Shown: positions 10,851-21,699 of the stretch, piece after piece | Layout of the letters: every line of letters starts with the position of its first letter | How positions within the stretch are numbered: position 1 is the stretch's first letter | From: Ornithodoros turicata | Lineage: Eukaryota; Arthropoda; Arachnida; Ixodida; Argasidae | DNA: 64,000 bases | Direction: 5' to 3' | NCBI RefSeq assembly: GCF_037126465.1 | Contig: NC_088205.1 | Coordinates: 26,023,482-26,087,481 of the forward strand | Notes under the pieces: generated by a model | The model's input: the letters and a program-made list of their open reading frames with translations, nothing else | Databases searched by the model: none | Told to the model about the DNA's origin: nothing | Made by a program: the position numbers and the translations under genes

Positions 10851-13800
10851 CCAAAAAAATTAAAATAAGTGGCGTTTGTACATAACTGTTCCGCATTGTT
10901 TTAGTGTGTCACTACTTAACTAAGTGTGAGAATTAAAATGAGCCTATCTTGTCCACACATTAGTAACTGTAGCAGTTTTCGAAAGTGCTCGCGAGGGACC
11001 AGCTGGCTGTGCCTTTCACTTGGTGAGGTTCATGGGCCACATAAAAAGTGCTCACATGAATATGTTCTGCCTGACATGAACAGGGGCTGCACCACGTGGG
11101 GCAACAACAAAAACAACTTTATGGAAATGATCATGAGTGGGGAGTGTCATTGCCAAGGGGCTATACCCTAGCCCATTGCTGGCGACAATGTGGTGAAATG
11201 GCTCATTGAGTCACCTCACACTACGCGGGGCAGGAGTAAAAACAAAACCTTAAAATCTGGTTTTATTCCTATTTTATCATTAATTTGAGAAGGTACCTTC
11301 TTTCTATTTGGTGGTCAAGGGAGCCCGGGCCATATGCGACCCGCGGGTCGGGGCCCCTCTGTTCTGTGGAGGGCGTTCGACAATGTTCGCCGGCTAGAGT
11401 CTATGCGTCGGCAGGTGACCAGCACGTTCTCAGGGCCACTTTATTCGCGAGTACAGTTTTTCGCGATTATATCGTCGTCACGAAATTCACGCAGATTAAC
11501 ACATCGCGAAATAAATACGTTTATATTACGTAGTTTACATAGTTTATTTACAGTATGTGATTTTCGGAAAGATCTTGGAACATCCGATTCTGCAAACAGG
11601 CTATCTCGTTTCGCTGACACACTGTTCTGGTTTATTAATTATTGAAACAACTTAGGTGTACGTCCGCACAGCCGCCGCCAAGAATCATAAAACAGCATTC
11701 ACCAAACAACAGCGTACTTGCATATTTCCTTAGAATATCTGTTCAGTCCTGGCAACTTAGCAATTCCTCTCCACATGCGTATGTATGGGTTTCTAAGTAG
11801 GATTTTCGATTACCGGTACATTATTAATCAAAATCTGATAGGCAGACGCGGTCAAAACACAAAGATGTAGCTAATTTTCCCGGCACCCCTCACAACCCGT
11901 CATACCCTCCCAAAGATCTTGCACTCCCCCCCCCCCCCCACACACACATAAAAACAGCAAAACCTGCCAGAAAGGCAAAAAAGCCTTTCCTTTCATTTTC
12001 GTCTTTTTCTTTTCTTTTTCTTCTTATTCTTTTTTTTTTAATAGAACCCGACCTCCGTCTGGCTGACCTTTCCTCTCTTTTTTCTTAATAAACATATCCC
12101 CCCCCCCACCGAAAGGGAGCAGTTACTGGTGTCACACCTCTCCTACTGAGTGCCAGGCTAACACACCCCCTAGAGGTGAAAATCATGGGTGAATCCCTGG
12201 GTGTATCGATTGACGTGCAGAGAAGAATTCGCCTAAGCTGACATACGCCAACAAATGCTAAGAAACGCTATTGGGGTATATAGCCAATGCAACAAACTGC
12301 TCTTTCAGTATGCTTCACAGTCAAGCTACGTTTTTTTATCCCATACTCCCCCCCCCCCCCCCCCGGATCATTCTTAACATCGATGCTGAGTCCAACCTTT
12401 CCCCCACATTACAGACTGTCCCACTGTCGAACTGTTAACGTTTGAAGCTCTCAGTGGCTTTTAGCTGTCGCTCAGATAACCACTCGTTCTTCGCTTCATG
12501 GTCCAATCTACAACCTTCGTTCGTTTTCAAAGCTAACCTTTCCCTTCATTATTTGTCACAATAAACATACCCCCAACTTCGTTTTTTCACGTAGTTACCT
12601 TCGAACAATGAAATACGCTGTGATAATTCCTTAGGTGGCGATGTGATCAACAAAAAAATTCCTTAAGATTTTTTTTAGGCAGGTCGCAGATTAGAGAGGT
12701 TGCATCCACACCTCTCTATTGAATTTCTGGGGTGTGGATGCAACTTCCCCGAATACCCACATTTGTCGTGAAAAGACAGACTCGCGGACGTTAGCTGTCG
12801 TGATCTGTTTGGCGTTCGCATCATTTTGTGGCCTCGAAATCTATAATTATGTGTTGTCGCGCGCCATTAAATCCTCTATGTGGAAGTATGGAGGCTTTAG
12901 ACATGATGAGCATAAGAAAAACGACTGTATAGAGCGAAGTCTCCCCGAGGGAGTGGATGCTGCTCATCACCGATGCGTGTCCTGCTCTCATTTCTCCACC
13001 TTGAGGCTACTGCATATGAGCGTCCTCTCCTCGTTCCGTCACCACTAATTAATTTCAGCTTCATCCGACCAGTAGAGCAGAAACGTGTTTTCTCTGCACC
13101 ACATCCCGGGTGTGCGTTGCCCATGCTTATTTGCAATTCAAGCGGCCCACAACACGCTACAGTGGATGCAACGTAGAGACGGCCATTCTCCTGAGATCAC
13201 CGCGTTATAGGAAAGGATCTCTTGTGAGGTTGAAAGCGGAGTATGACGACATCACGGTTAGAAATAGAGATAATGATGAAAGATGATGCCTTCCCTTTTT
13301 GTCAGTGTAACAACTTTACCATCGTGTGATTTTTCGTCACAGCAAGTAAACTACTTTCGGGATAGTATTACTGGAGCAATGAGTTTTACAAAGGGTACAC
13401 AGCAGTGAGAAAAGCATTGAAGAAGAGCAAACACTCAGCTTTCCGCTTTTACTCCACATCAAAGGATATTTCGTGTCTTCCTGCAAGGATAGAGGAATGT
13501 TCGCCAAAGAAGGCAGATCTCAGCAATGAAGCGCGAATGACATAAATTAATACAAACACATCATTTAAGCCTCATCAATGCCCAAGCACAAGCATCAGTC
13601 ATCCAATAGTAAACTTCGTCGAGTTTTTCTTCCCTACCTCTCACTCTCTCAGTGGAGTAAGAGTCGTAGTAAAGATTGCAAGAGAAAAGCCAGTCAACCA
13701 GAAGAGCGCAAAGCAGTGTAAAGGAAAGAACAATTTTCCATTTACTCTTATGTGCTAGGGTGTATGCACGGGTATACATGCCACTCGATGCCAACGGCAG

Positions 13801-14530
13801 TTGCCACTCTTTGCTCTCAGGAGTCGATCACGCTATAGAAACGCACGTTGCAACGGTAGAAATGCACCTTTGATGTTGTTACTGAATCACGCATTAATAA
13901 GAGAGCCGTGTTGTGGAGTGCGCTTGTAAAGTAAAGGAGGTCTGTCTCTTCACCTCTGCTGAGGTACATAAGGTACCGTATGGGTCTCTTCCTCGCAGGT
14001 GATATAAAACAATACGAAGCTTTCTCATTGGACATCCCGGGTCCCCTACCACAACCACAAGGTGAACCTTAGCCACTATTTGTTGTGGCTTCGATACGTG
14101 GCCGTGGTTGCACTGTGGGGTGCCGGCTGTTCTGCATACCATATCGAAGGCAAAGAAAAGAAGACAAATCTATTTTATTTTCTTGCTTTTATGATGCACT
14201 GGCCGCTCTTATAAATAAACCGTTTAAACTACTCGTCCGTGCATAGAGCGTAACAAGATTGACAACGTTGGCATAACGGGGCTTTCGACCCAGTAACGAG
14301 AAAATGGTCTCAAAAAAAGAAACCGGACCGCGTTCAACCCGTTGCGCAATGATACTTCAACCGGAAAGTCAAGGGCGGAGCGTCGGCGACCGAGAACTTC
14401 GCATACGACGGCGCCATGTTTATGTTCTGTTGACACTGTTGGCTTTGTTTGTCCTCTTTCGCGAGGAGCTCTTGCCGGGAAGAGTTTTTACAAGGGGGTG
14501 GTGAAACGAAATGGGGTTACGTGAAACGAG
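10851..14530. other. Intergenic region with poly-C-tailed repeats
   Basis: No host exon is convincing. Poly-C runs occur at 11928-11939, 12098-12107 and 12350-12364. The one near 12100 follows GGCTGACCTTTCCTCTC and AATAAACATA. The same order, reversed, is seen at 48170-48240, and looser relatives lie near 12535-12575 and 26470-26520, so a retroelement family with AATAAACATA-(C)n ends is likely. A 14-bp-arm hairpin (GTTGCATCCACACC) is at 12698-12741. The long frame 12719-13048 has no recognisable motif. Confidence 0.45.
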
Positions 14531-14532
14531 CT

Positions 14533-14541
14533 TATATATAA
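14533..14541 (+). promoter_or_regulatory. TATA box of the 44-kb membrane-protein gene
   Basis: TATATATAA lies 41-49 bases before the ATG of the first coding exon. With a usual spacing of about 30 bases, transcription would start near 14563-14570 and give a leader of about 15 bases. This is a core promoter prediction only; no CAGT-type initiator stands out. Confidence 0.5.
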
Positions 14542-14581
14542 AACAGCGGCGCGGGGAGGAATGTTGATTTTAGCAGTGGAC

Positions 14582-14706
14582 ATGGCGTGGTGGATTGCGT
14601 CTCTGTGCACAGCGGTGCTTTTGGTGGAATGTGTGGATGTCCAAGGAGGAGCAATTCCGAATGGTGCAGCCGGCGTGGAAGCCAAGGCCACCGACAGTAT
14701 GTCCAT
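14582..14706 (+). CDS. Exon 1 of type I membrane protein (signal peptide)
   Basis: The ATG (context gtggacATGG, with G at -3 and +4) opens MAWWIASLCTAVLLVECVDV. This is a short N-region, a hydrophobic core and small residues before QGGAIPNGAAG, so a cleaved signal peptide of about 20-22 residues is likely. The exon ends in phase 2 at a good donor (tccat then gtaagc at 14707). It joins exactly in frame to the next exon at 18431 (SMSM followed by ERLLREIK). The nearby TATA box supports this as the true first coding exon. The protein family is not recognised. Confidence 0.7.
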
Positions 14707-15060
14707 GTAAGCTCGCACGCTCTTGTTCAATTTCGTGTGAAGGGACGGGAGTCTTTCGGCAGGCCTCCTCACCTTGAGCGGTATTCAACATTGCAGCCTG
14801 TATCGTAGTGAGGCAGGGAAAGTGCAAGAAACGTTGTAGCAGAAAAGCAAATGAAAGCAATGTGTACGCAGAACATAACCCACTCGCACCCCAGACGAAG
14901 GTCATGGTCACTTCCACCCTGAAAAGATGGGCTTATATACTTCTCTTCCACGATATGTGCTTTCCGAGGGACCTGCCGGCATGGGCGGCACGATGCCAGG
15001 GAAGGGGACAGGGCCGACTTTAATGAAACTTGTGCCGACGTTTGTCTCAATCTGCACAGA

Positions 15061-15180
15061 ATCTTTCGTCTACAAGGAAAACGTTAAGGAAACACGCAGG
15101 CAAACGATGCAGTTCTGAGATTTGAACCAGGTTCACCTGCGCTTAAGGTCACTGAGCCGCGTGCATGACAATGAGCTGCC
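15061..15180 (-). repeat. Possible tRNA-like SINE fragment
   Basis: On the minus strand the sequence reads CAGGTGAACCTGGTTCAAAT then CTCAGAACTGCATCG. The GGTTCAAATCT string resembles a polymerase III B box. A-box and target-site evidence is weak, so this is only a candidate. Confidence 0.35.
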
Positions 15181-15570
15181 TTTGTTTGTGGAGAATTTTA
15201 TACAGCAAACGGGTGTAGCACGATTCCCCCGTTCCAGCTCCCCCGTCTCGTTTCCCCCAAGCCGTTTCCCCCTTAGCCAATTCCCCCGCTACTGTTTCTG
15301 CGCAGACTGCGTTTCAAAAAGGGAAGGCAGACTTTGCAGGGTTGTCAACCGTGACAATTTAGCGGTTGAGCCGTCGGTATCTAATCACGTGATGTCATCA
15401 ATTGCCAGACACACGGGTCGTTTTGGCGGTACTCAGCATTTGATGAGCACCCTTCCTAAAAATATCTGACAAACCTGCCATTCATATGAAGGGACCTCGG
15501 TTCGCCATAGAGATCCTCAAGATTCACAGAGGAAATGACTTTGCCATAATTGGCTGGTACATGTACAGCC

Positions 15571-15811
15571 TACACTCTTAAAATAGAACTTCACCACATA
15601 GCATGCTCCTAGCCAACCATAATTCCGAATGATGACGTTCTGTGTCCTGATTTGTTGAAAACGGGGGGAGGCGCTTATCTGGGACATGCATAATGTGTCC
15701 CAGATAGGCGCCTCCTCCCATTTTCAACAAATCAATACACGGAATAGTATAATTCGGAATGATGGTTGGCTATGAGCGTGCTATGTGGTGAAGTTCTGTT
15801 TTAACAGTGTA
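15571..15811. mobile_element. Near-perfect palindromic MITE (family A)
   Basis: The element opens TACACTCTTAAAATAGAACT and closes with its inverse (AGTTCTGTTTTAACAGTGTA). It folds along almost its whole length: arms 15573-15688 and 15694-15809 meet at GGACATGCATAATGTGTCC. Inner landmarks are TAGCCAACCAT and CAACAAATC. Another copy is at 39790-40337 and a half copy at 39316-39412, so it is a dispersed family. It probably has a TA target. Confidence 0.85.
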
Positions 15812-16102
15812 CAACATCGCAATAAGAATTGTGCAATTGCCTGGATATGTTCAAGACGCTACGGAAACGGCTGTACAATCAGACTGTGATAATTAGAGCC
15901 CGAATGTTTAGACACGAAAAATGTTGGTTTTATCCGCCTATAAAAGCCAGAAAATCCCATATTAATGCATCACAAATTACAGCAGCACATTTTTTCGTGC
16001 TATGGGCTATACGAATGCTGAAAGCAGAGAAAAGAGTGGTTCATGATGGCCCATTTCATCATCGCCTCTTTATATATGTGTGTGTGTGGCTCTTGATGTC
16101 AC

Positions 16103-16339
16103 ATGAAAGATAAAAGTCAGCCCTTCAACTACGGCCGCACTTTTATGATCAGGGTAGTCGGAAGCATCATAAACTACCTGCTACGTGACACCAGAACTAG
16201 GAGCCCTCGAACAAAATGCTTTAAACGCCAGGTGACCCGTTTCATCAAACGCTATATTGATAGTAAGGAACCAGTGACTGACCCCCAATCAAACCCCAAG
16301 CTTTATCAACAGTTGCGTCAAAAGCGCCCTTTCGAGTAA
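16103..16339 (+). CDS. Unassigned 78-codon frame inside hAT-like element
   Basis: The frame reads KDKSQPFNYGRTFMIRVVGS, then IINYLLRDTRTRSPRT, and ends QQLRQKRPFE. The composition is basic and protein-like, and AATAAA overlaps the stop (16338-16343). I do not recognise it. It could be an exon remnant captured by the element, an eroded transposon frame, or chance. A splice acceptor directly before it (catgaaag) is weak and out of phase with exon 1 of the membrane-protein gene. Confidence 0.2.
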   Translation: MKDKSQPFNYGRTFMIRVVGSIINYLLRDTRTRSPRTKCFKRQVTRFIKRYIDSKEPVTDPQSNPKLYQQLRQKRPFE

Positions 16340-16949
16340 TAAATGAGTTCCACCAACAAATTGACGAGTGTGACACCAAAACTCAGCAATTTTGTGGCAT
16401 ACGGACCTGACACTTTTTAGCCACGCCATTTAAAAATAAAAGATTAAAGGAATGTTTAGCCTCTCAAACAATTCTTCAGTTGCAACCTTTGTGGGTCACT
16501 GCACTAAGGCGGGAGAAATGCGACGGGTGAACTGGGTGCCGTGGAGATGGGCCGGTTGTTTCGCGTCGGGGGAATCGGGACGGGGTGGTTTAAATCGGGG
16601 GAATCGTGCATCACCCTAGCAAACGACCTAGTATAGTTACAGAACAATCGCTTCTTGCGCATTTTACGTGCCGTACTTTTTGTATACGCCAAAGCGTATG
16701 TACTTTTACGTACCGAGTGCCTTCTTGCGGTACCATGTAGGAAGAGTGAACACTAATCACTCTCCAGATTCAAATAATCACCATTGAAAAAAAAGGCAGC
16801 TAATCTGTTCTAATTGAATTTTGTTGTTAATTGAATTTTGTTCTCGTCGCCCTCGCGACGCGGCCGCCAGCAGCTTCTGGTTCTTGCTGTGTCACGTAAC
16901 GAAAACATACGCTGGGCACAAAATATTATTATATCTTTTAAATTCCGCG

Positions 16950-17207
16950 TTAGCGCCGCGAAGCAACTGTGGCTATGAGCGGCGTACAGACGTGGAGAGA
17001 TGGAAAGAGGACAGCAGGAAGGAGTAGGGGGGTTAGTATGCGTCCTTGGCCGACTTCAGGGGGAACTGTGCCGAAATTCGTCAGGAAAGTCTTCGGTAAA
17101 GCCAGGGAAAACCTCAGACAGCACACAGCTAGGATTCGAACCCGTGTCACCACCCAGTCTCGCGGTGGAAAGCGATCATCCTTACCACTATGCCACGGGA
17201 GCTGGTA
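16950..17207 (-). repeat. tRNA-derived SINE, resembles tick Ruka
   Basis: On the minus strand the head reads GCTCCCGTGGCATAGTGG (A box TGGCATAGTGG) and then GGGTTCGAATCCTAGC (B box matching GGTTCGAnnCC). A body with TTTCCCTGGCTTTACCGAAG follows, and the tail ends at CTTCGCGGCGCTAA. Clear A and B boxes plus a non-tRNA body define a tRNA-derived SINE. It resembles Ruka, a SINE family reported from ixodid ticks. The name is from memory and unverified. It sits in intron 1 of the 44-kb gene. Confidence 0.8.
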
Positions 17208-17351
17208 CAAAATATTATCAATTGTAAGAACTACTAAATAGGAGGCGAGCTGGGGACTAGAATACATGACGGTGAAACCTCAAGACTAGCTTTCATTTCA
17301 GCCATTCAATGAAAATAGTTTAATTCAATTTAGGAAGTTTTCTAAGGATGT

Positions 17352-17410
17352 GGACGACGGGAACAGAATGCCGAACAGTGTTCTTCTGCGTGTGTCTGTT
17401 CCCGTCGTCC
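17352..17410. repeat. Hairpin with 15-bp perfect arms
   Basis: GGACGACGGGAACAG (17352-17366) is repeated inverted as CTGTTCCCGTCGTCC (17396-17410) around a 29-base loop. No terminal repeats of a known element were found around it. Confidence 0.6.
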
Positions 17411-18106
17411 CTATAGTCGCGATGTTTTACCGTAATGTATTTTTCATTGTTTTCCGCTAACACTGAAAACAGCCCTCGCGTGCCTTTATTTCGTTTTACA
17501 CTCCTGCTACATCCGCGGAGGTGGAAAACGAAACAGAATGCGAGTACGTGGTTAAGTTTGGCTGGTTATTCCTCTATCCGCTGAGATTTGCTGAAATTTG
17601 ACATACAGTATCTGCACATACTTCTATGTCGAATGCGACCAAAAACTCACCACCCGAGTGGCCTATTTAGATGTACGTGTTTAAAATTTCCTTCAACGTC
17701 ACCAGTCTCTTTCTCTATTCCAGAAGAAAGTTTGATCGTTATCATTTTTCACTATACGAAACGACCTGTGCTATAGGGGTTGGCTTAATGTCGTCCAGCA
17801 TTTCTGATAGAATTGTCAGACGTCCGCCAACCGCTGCTGAACCAGAGGCATCAGCTTGCTGTACAAGATAGAGCAACGCGGTAACTGAATTCCTTCATTC
17901 ATAACGGGACAACCAGGTCGTGGCTCTTCGATGCAAACGGAGTTTAAACAGGAGGGGGTTAGTGAATGAGACGGTTCTCCGGGACAATTGGCGGCGGAAA
18001 GCTTAGACCCGAGACACAGGTGGCGGCACGTCTCGTGGAGTAGCGTGCAGGTCCTCGTATAGTCGGGATGACGTCTAGGTCTTGTACGCCACGCTGCCAT
18101 CACAAT

Positions 18107-18261
18107 CAGGCGCGGGTCTAGGGGGAGGGGGGTCCAGGGGTCTGGACCCCCTCAATTCCAGACTTGAACATAGGGTTCAGTGGATCAATCCACTTCTCAA
18201 TCCATCAATCTTGTCCACGCGAAGCCCCCCACCTCGGGAAAATCCTATAGATCCGCCCCTG
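18107..18261. mobile_element. Small hAT-like MITE, perfect TSD ATCACAAT
   Basis: The element runs from CAGGCGCGGGTCTAGG to GATCCGCCCCTG and is flanked by ATCACAAT on both sides (18099-18106 and 18262-18269). At 155 bp it is very short. Its CAGGGGCGGATC-type end recurs alone at 42994 and 56118, each time followed by a G-run. Confidence 0.82.
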
Positions 18262-18430
18262 ATCACAATGGTCCTCAGGGCCGGCGGAAAGAGGCAAAGC
18301 AGGATTGAAACGCTCCTGTACGTAATGCTATAACAGACAAGCGTCGACACACGCATTTTCTTTCTTTTTCATTTCGCATTTCGCATCACTGTCATTATTG
18401 TCCGTAAGAGGGGCTGATTTGCAATTACAG

Positions 18431-18565
18431 GGAGAGGTTGCTGAGAGAGATCAAGTACAACGTGGAGTTTCTCATCACCAAGGTGTCTCTCATCGAGCCT
18501 CGCTTGAACCATATGGACGTTACCATTGCAAAGATTGAACGGAACATAGCTCTGGCGGGCATCAG
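18431..18565 (+). CDS. Exon 2 of type I membrane protein
   Basis: The acceptor (tgcaattacag) and donor (atcag then gtaaca) bracket 135 bases in phase 2-2. The exon reads ERLLREIKYNVEFLITKVSL and continues through RLNHMDVTIAKIERNIALAG. Heptad-like spacing of L/I/V and charged residues suggests a helical or coiled segment just after the signal peptide, in the extracellular part. A 199-codon minus-strand frame overlaps this exon and is a shadow. Confidence 0.7.
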
Positions 18566-19163
18566 GTAACACGCTTATGGCCCCATCCGTAAAACAGTAG
18601 GGAGCCACACTTTCTAATATAGGACTGACAAGATCTATTACACGATCGTATGTACACGTGGCAAGAGCTATGTATATTCGTGAAGGAACGTTCACGTTCT
18701 GTTTGCGTTTACGCACTGTTGTCATGTAGCGTTGCGTTATGATTGATATGTACATTTGGACGAAACATACTCTGTTCTTGTTAAAGATAATGGTAGCCCA
18801 TAGGAGACCTCGCACACTTTCTTTTTGATTCCTTTCTTCAACAAAATCTAATAGGCTTGATGTAAACTGAATCAGCCGGATATGCCACAAATCTACTCCA
18901 CTTCCCCAAGCCTTACCTGAACGGAGCTTCCCACTAGAGCCCGCATTCTTATTTTTTTTTGTATTCAAAAAGAGGTATTCGAGTCCTACAGCTGGCTAAC
19001 CTTTTCAGTGACTCTCTTCTTTCATCATTAATTTCTAGGCACTTGAGGCTTTGTAGGTATTTGTCCATTCTATGTGTCCCAGCCTCAGAACATAATTTTG
19101 AACGTTAGAACGTTCGGAAACGCTCAGAACGTTAATTTTGGTCACTGTGCTTTAATCCTTCAG

Positions 19164-19215
19164 TCTCAACGACGACACGGCTCAAGGTAGAGACCCATCC
19201 CGTTCGCCAGTACGG
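19164..19215 (+). CDS. Exon 3 of type I membrane protein
   Basis: This small exon of 52 bases follows acceptor ttaatccttcag and ends at a strong donor (tacgg then gtaaga). It encodes SLNDDTAQGRDPSRSPVR. It converts the phase 2 end of exon 2 to phase 0, which is exactly what exon 4 needs. That phase fit is the main evidence; the residues look like a flexible linker. Confidence 0.6.
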
Positions 19216-19985
19216 GTAAGAAACATATTGTATTTAATCAGTCGACAAATAACAAAACCACCTAGTAATCTCTCAGGCTTTCAGAATGAATTTATGCTTG
19301 TAGTGTAAGGATCCTTTGATTCTCTAAGGCCCTGCTTCACTAACGCCGACTAACATTTGAACCGAGGTTAACGATCCCTTAACCTGAATTTAGCGCTTAA
19401 CTCTGCATAATTAAAGGGAGTTATTACCATCGAAACATTCATCACGTCACCAACTAACTTTTGTAAAGGACCCTTCATCTCGGTTCAGAGTTAACCAGCG
19501 TTGGTGAAACCAGGCCTAAGAGCGCTGATTCGCACGCTACACTCGAGATACCGCCGCGGCACTTCGAGCTGTAAAGTTTGCTCCGGCACAGATTATTTTA
19601 AGACGTGCACAACCGGACGTGAGCTTAGGTACGCCAGCTATGGAGGCAATCGTGTAGCCGCATTGTAGAACTGCAAGACCTGCAGCAGCACTATAGTGCC
19701 TACAGGCTCGATGACTATTCCGTCGTGCTGCAGATTTAACGAGGTCTCTCGACCTAACTCGAGCTCTGTCAAACAGCAGCCGTCCGGTTCACCTTTCGCC
19801 GGCCACTAGTTAACCCCGCACCCCTCCAACCCCACCCCACCCCATCGCGCTGTTCAACGGGAATTGAGTGGCCACCGACTGATACCAAAAAATCGTTCAT
19901 GAAGTGGTTGCAACTGGAAATGCCGAGTCTAGCAGTTCTTCAGGAAAGATCCTCACGAAATGCGGTGCAGTGCTCTCTACAGTGA

Positions 19986-20200
19986 TGGAGAATAGTTATT
20001 CCAAGACTTCCCTTTTTGAGTGGAACTGCGACGGTATACGAAACAAGTTGAGCTACTTTCGAAATTTCGTTTTCAGGCAACGGTTTTCCGTCCTTCCTCT
20101 CACCGTTCTCACCTGGAACGCTCACCTTTCAGGCTTTCAAATTGCGTCAAGTACTGTCCTGCAAAACGCACAAGTCTTAGTAGAGTGATGCTCTGCGTAA
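19986..20200 (+). pseudogene. LINE endonuclease 5' fragment
   Basis: The frame reads SLFEWNCDGIRNKLSYFRNF, matching the W-N-C-x-G-I/L-R-x-K start of the apurinic-type endonuclease of non-LTR retrotransposons. A frame change follows soon after (then LSNCVKYCPAKRTSLSRV in the next frame). It is a short, dead fragment in the intron. Confidence 0.6.
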
Positions 20201-20827
20201 CAAATAGGATTCTGCTCTCTCTGCATGATCAGACGAGAAGTTCATTCGACTGCAAGTTCACAGACCCCCCGTGGCAAGTGTCTGCATAGCCCCCTTCACT
20301 CGCCTCCGTGTTCTCCTTCTACGGTTTCGACTTCTTCCTCGAAGTTTCATTGTATGTGGTGGCGCCGATCTTGAACTTCCACATACCTATCGTTATCGTT
20401 ATATTTAAAGTCAGCGCGCTCCAAAGCCGATCTGGGTGGCTCGTGCAAGAGCTCAGGGCGAGTCACGGGCCGAGGTAATGCATTTAATGCGCGTTATGGG
20501 ATAACGACAAGTTGAAGATAGGGCTCTGTCGTGTATGGCGGTCCCCAGAGACGGCATGACGGCCACAGGTCTGACTGCATGGCAATGTGTGCCTGCTTGT
20601 GTTCAACGACAGCTGACCGAAGCACCAATACATGGTATCGACGTTAGCATGGACAGTTCCACGGACGGTTCCATACTTCTCGGACAGCTCTAGACAGGAC
20701 CATCGCGTCGTGAAAGGCGCAACAAATGGCTGCGAGAGGGCCTCTGGGGACATACCGGTGTGCGCAGATGTTTGGAGGCCGGCTCGAATGAGCCTCGAGT
20801 TCGTGAAAGTGATTCGTGAAAGGAAGT

Positions 20828-21530
20828 GATGTGAGTGCGGGTAAGCAAACTTGGACCCGCACTCGCACAGTGCACGCGCGTGTGTGATCCGCACCCGCAC
20901 CCGCAAGAATTTAATATGGGCAACCCGCACCCGCACCCGCAGTGCTGTCTGTATACCCGCATTGGGACCCGCCGGGGGAAGTGAGCGGTATACACGCGCT
21001 CGGCCGCCAGCTCGAATCCCCGTTTCCTTGTTCACCCTCTGGGTGATGAAGATGATGATGCGGGCACGATACACCAGCCTTACCCCAAATCAATAGCGCG
21101 TTCCTTCTGTTCGTTATTGAACCTTCACTCGTCCCCTCGTCTACTTACCGCTGTTTTTCTATTTTAAAACAATGGAAATTTTGGAAATGGAGTGTTGGCT
21201 ACGTGTCTCGGACCGCTTCAATCGTATGCCAATAAAGCTGCAATTCAACAAAGCGCCATATATGTCTGCATTAATAATCGAACTCGCCCGCCAGCACTTG
21301 CCTGCTGCAGTCTGGCACATGGATTTATACGGCCAACGATATAGGGCACTGCTGAGCTCGCGTGTGACAGAGAGGGGTCACTTAGTTGGCCATAGAGTGC
21401 GGGTAATGCGGGTACACCCGCATTTTACACGCTACCCGCAGCGATCGCGAATTCCTACCCGCAAATCGTGACGATGTGCGGGTAACTGCGGGCACCTGCG
21501 GGTATACCCGCACACGTGCTCAGCTCTAGT
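20828..21530 (+). mobile_element. Element with (ACCCGC)n subterminal arrays, copy 1
   Basis: Both ends are packed with hexamer-like TGCGGG/ACCCGC motifs: 20835-20975 on the left and 21396-21520 on the right. The right end reads CACGTGCTCAGCTCTA, whose inverse TAGAGCTGAGC is a hAT-type terminus. The middle (21172-21375) is AT-rich and is repeated in inverted orientation at 21990-22200. No transposase and no clean target duplication were found, so it is a non-autonomous element with a damaged left tip. Confidence 0.65.
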
Positions 21531-21699
21531 GATCAGTCCAGCAGTGAGTGAGAGAGGCAGTCTGTCGTGCGAAATATATATGGGAAAGTGGTCACTACCT
21601 CGTGTGGCGACATCGGTAGCGCACGACAAGTGGCGAATTATGTCTGCTGAGCACCACGAATGATTCGTACATCGAGTGACGTTGGTGATTGCATATAAG

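Larger units (their letters stand above)
15211..16616. mobile_element. hAT-like element with CCCCC-rich inverted termini
   Basis: The left end reads GGGTGTAGCACGATTCCCCC and the right end, reversed, reads GGGTGATGCACGATTCCCCC. The flanks are CAGCAAAC (15203-15210) and TAGCAAAC (16617-16624), an 8-bp duplication with one mismatch. GTTTCCCCC / TTCCCCC motifs repeat just inside both ends. The body carries a second, nested MITE (15571-15811) and an unassigned 78-codon frame (16103-16339). No transposase is visible. Confidence 0.75.

Noticed and set aside
18369..18968. 199-codon minus-strand frame
   Set aside because: It runs antisense over the well-supported exon 2 (18431-18565), has no domain, and looks like a chance shadow.
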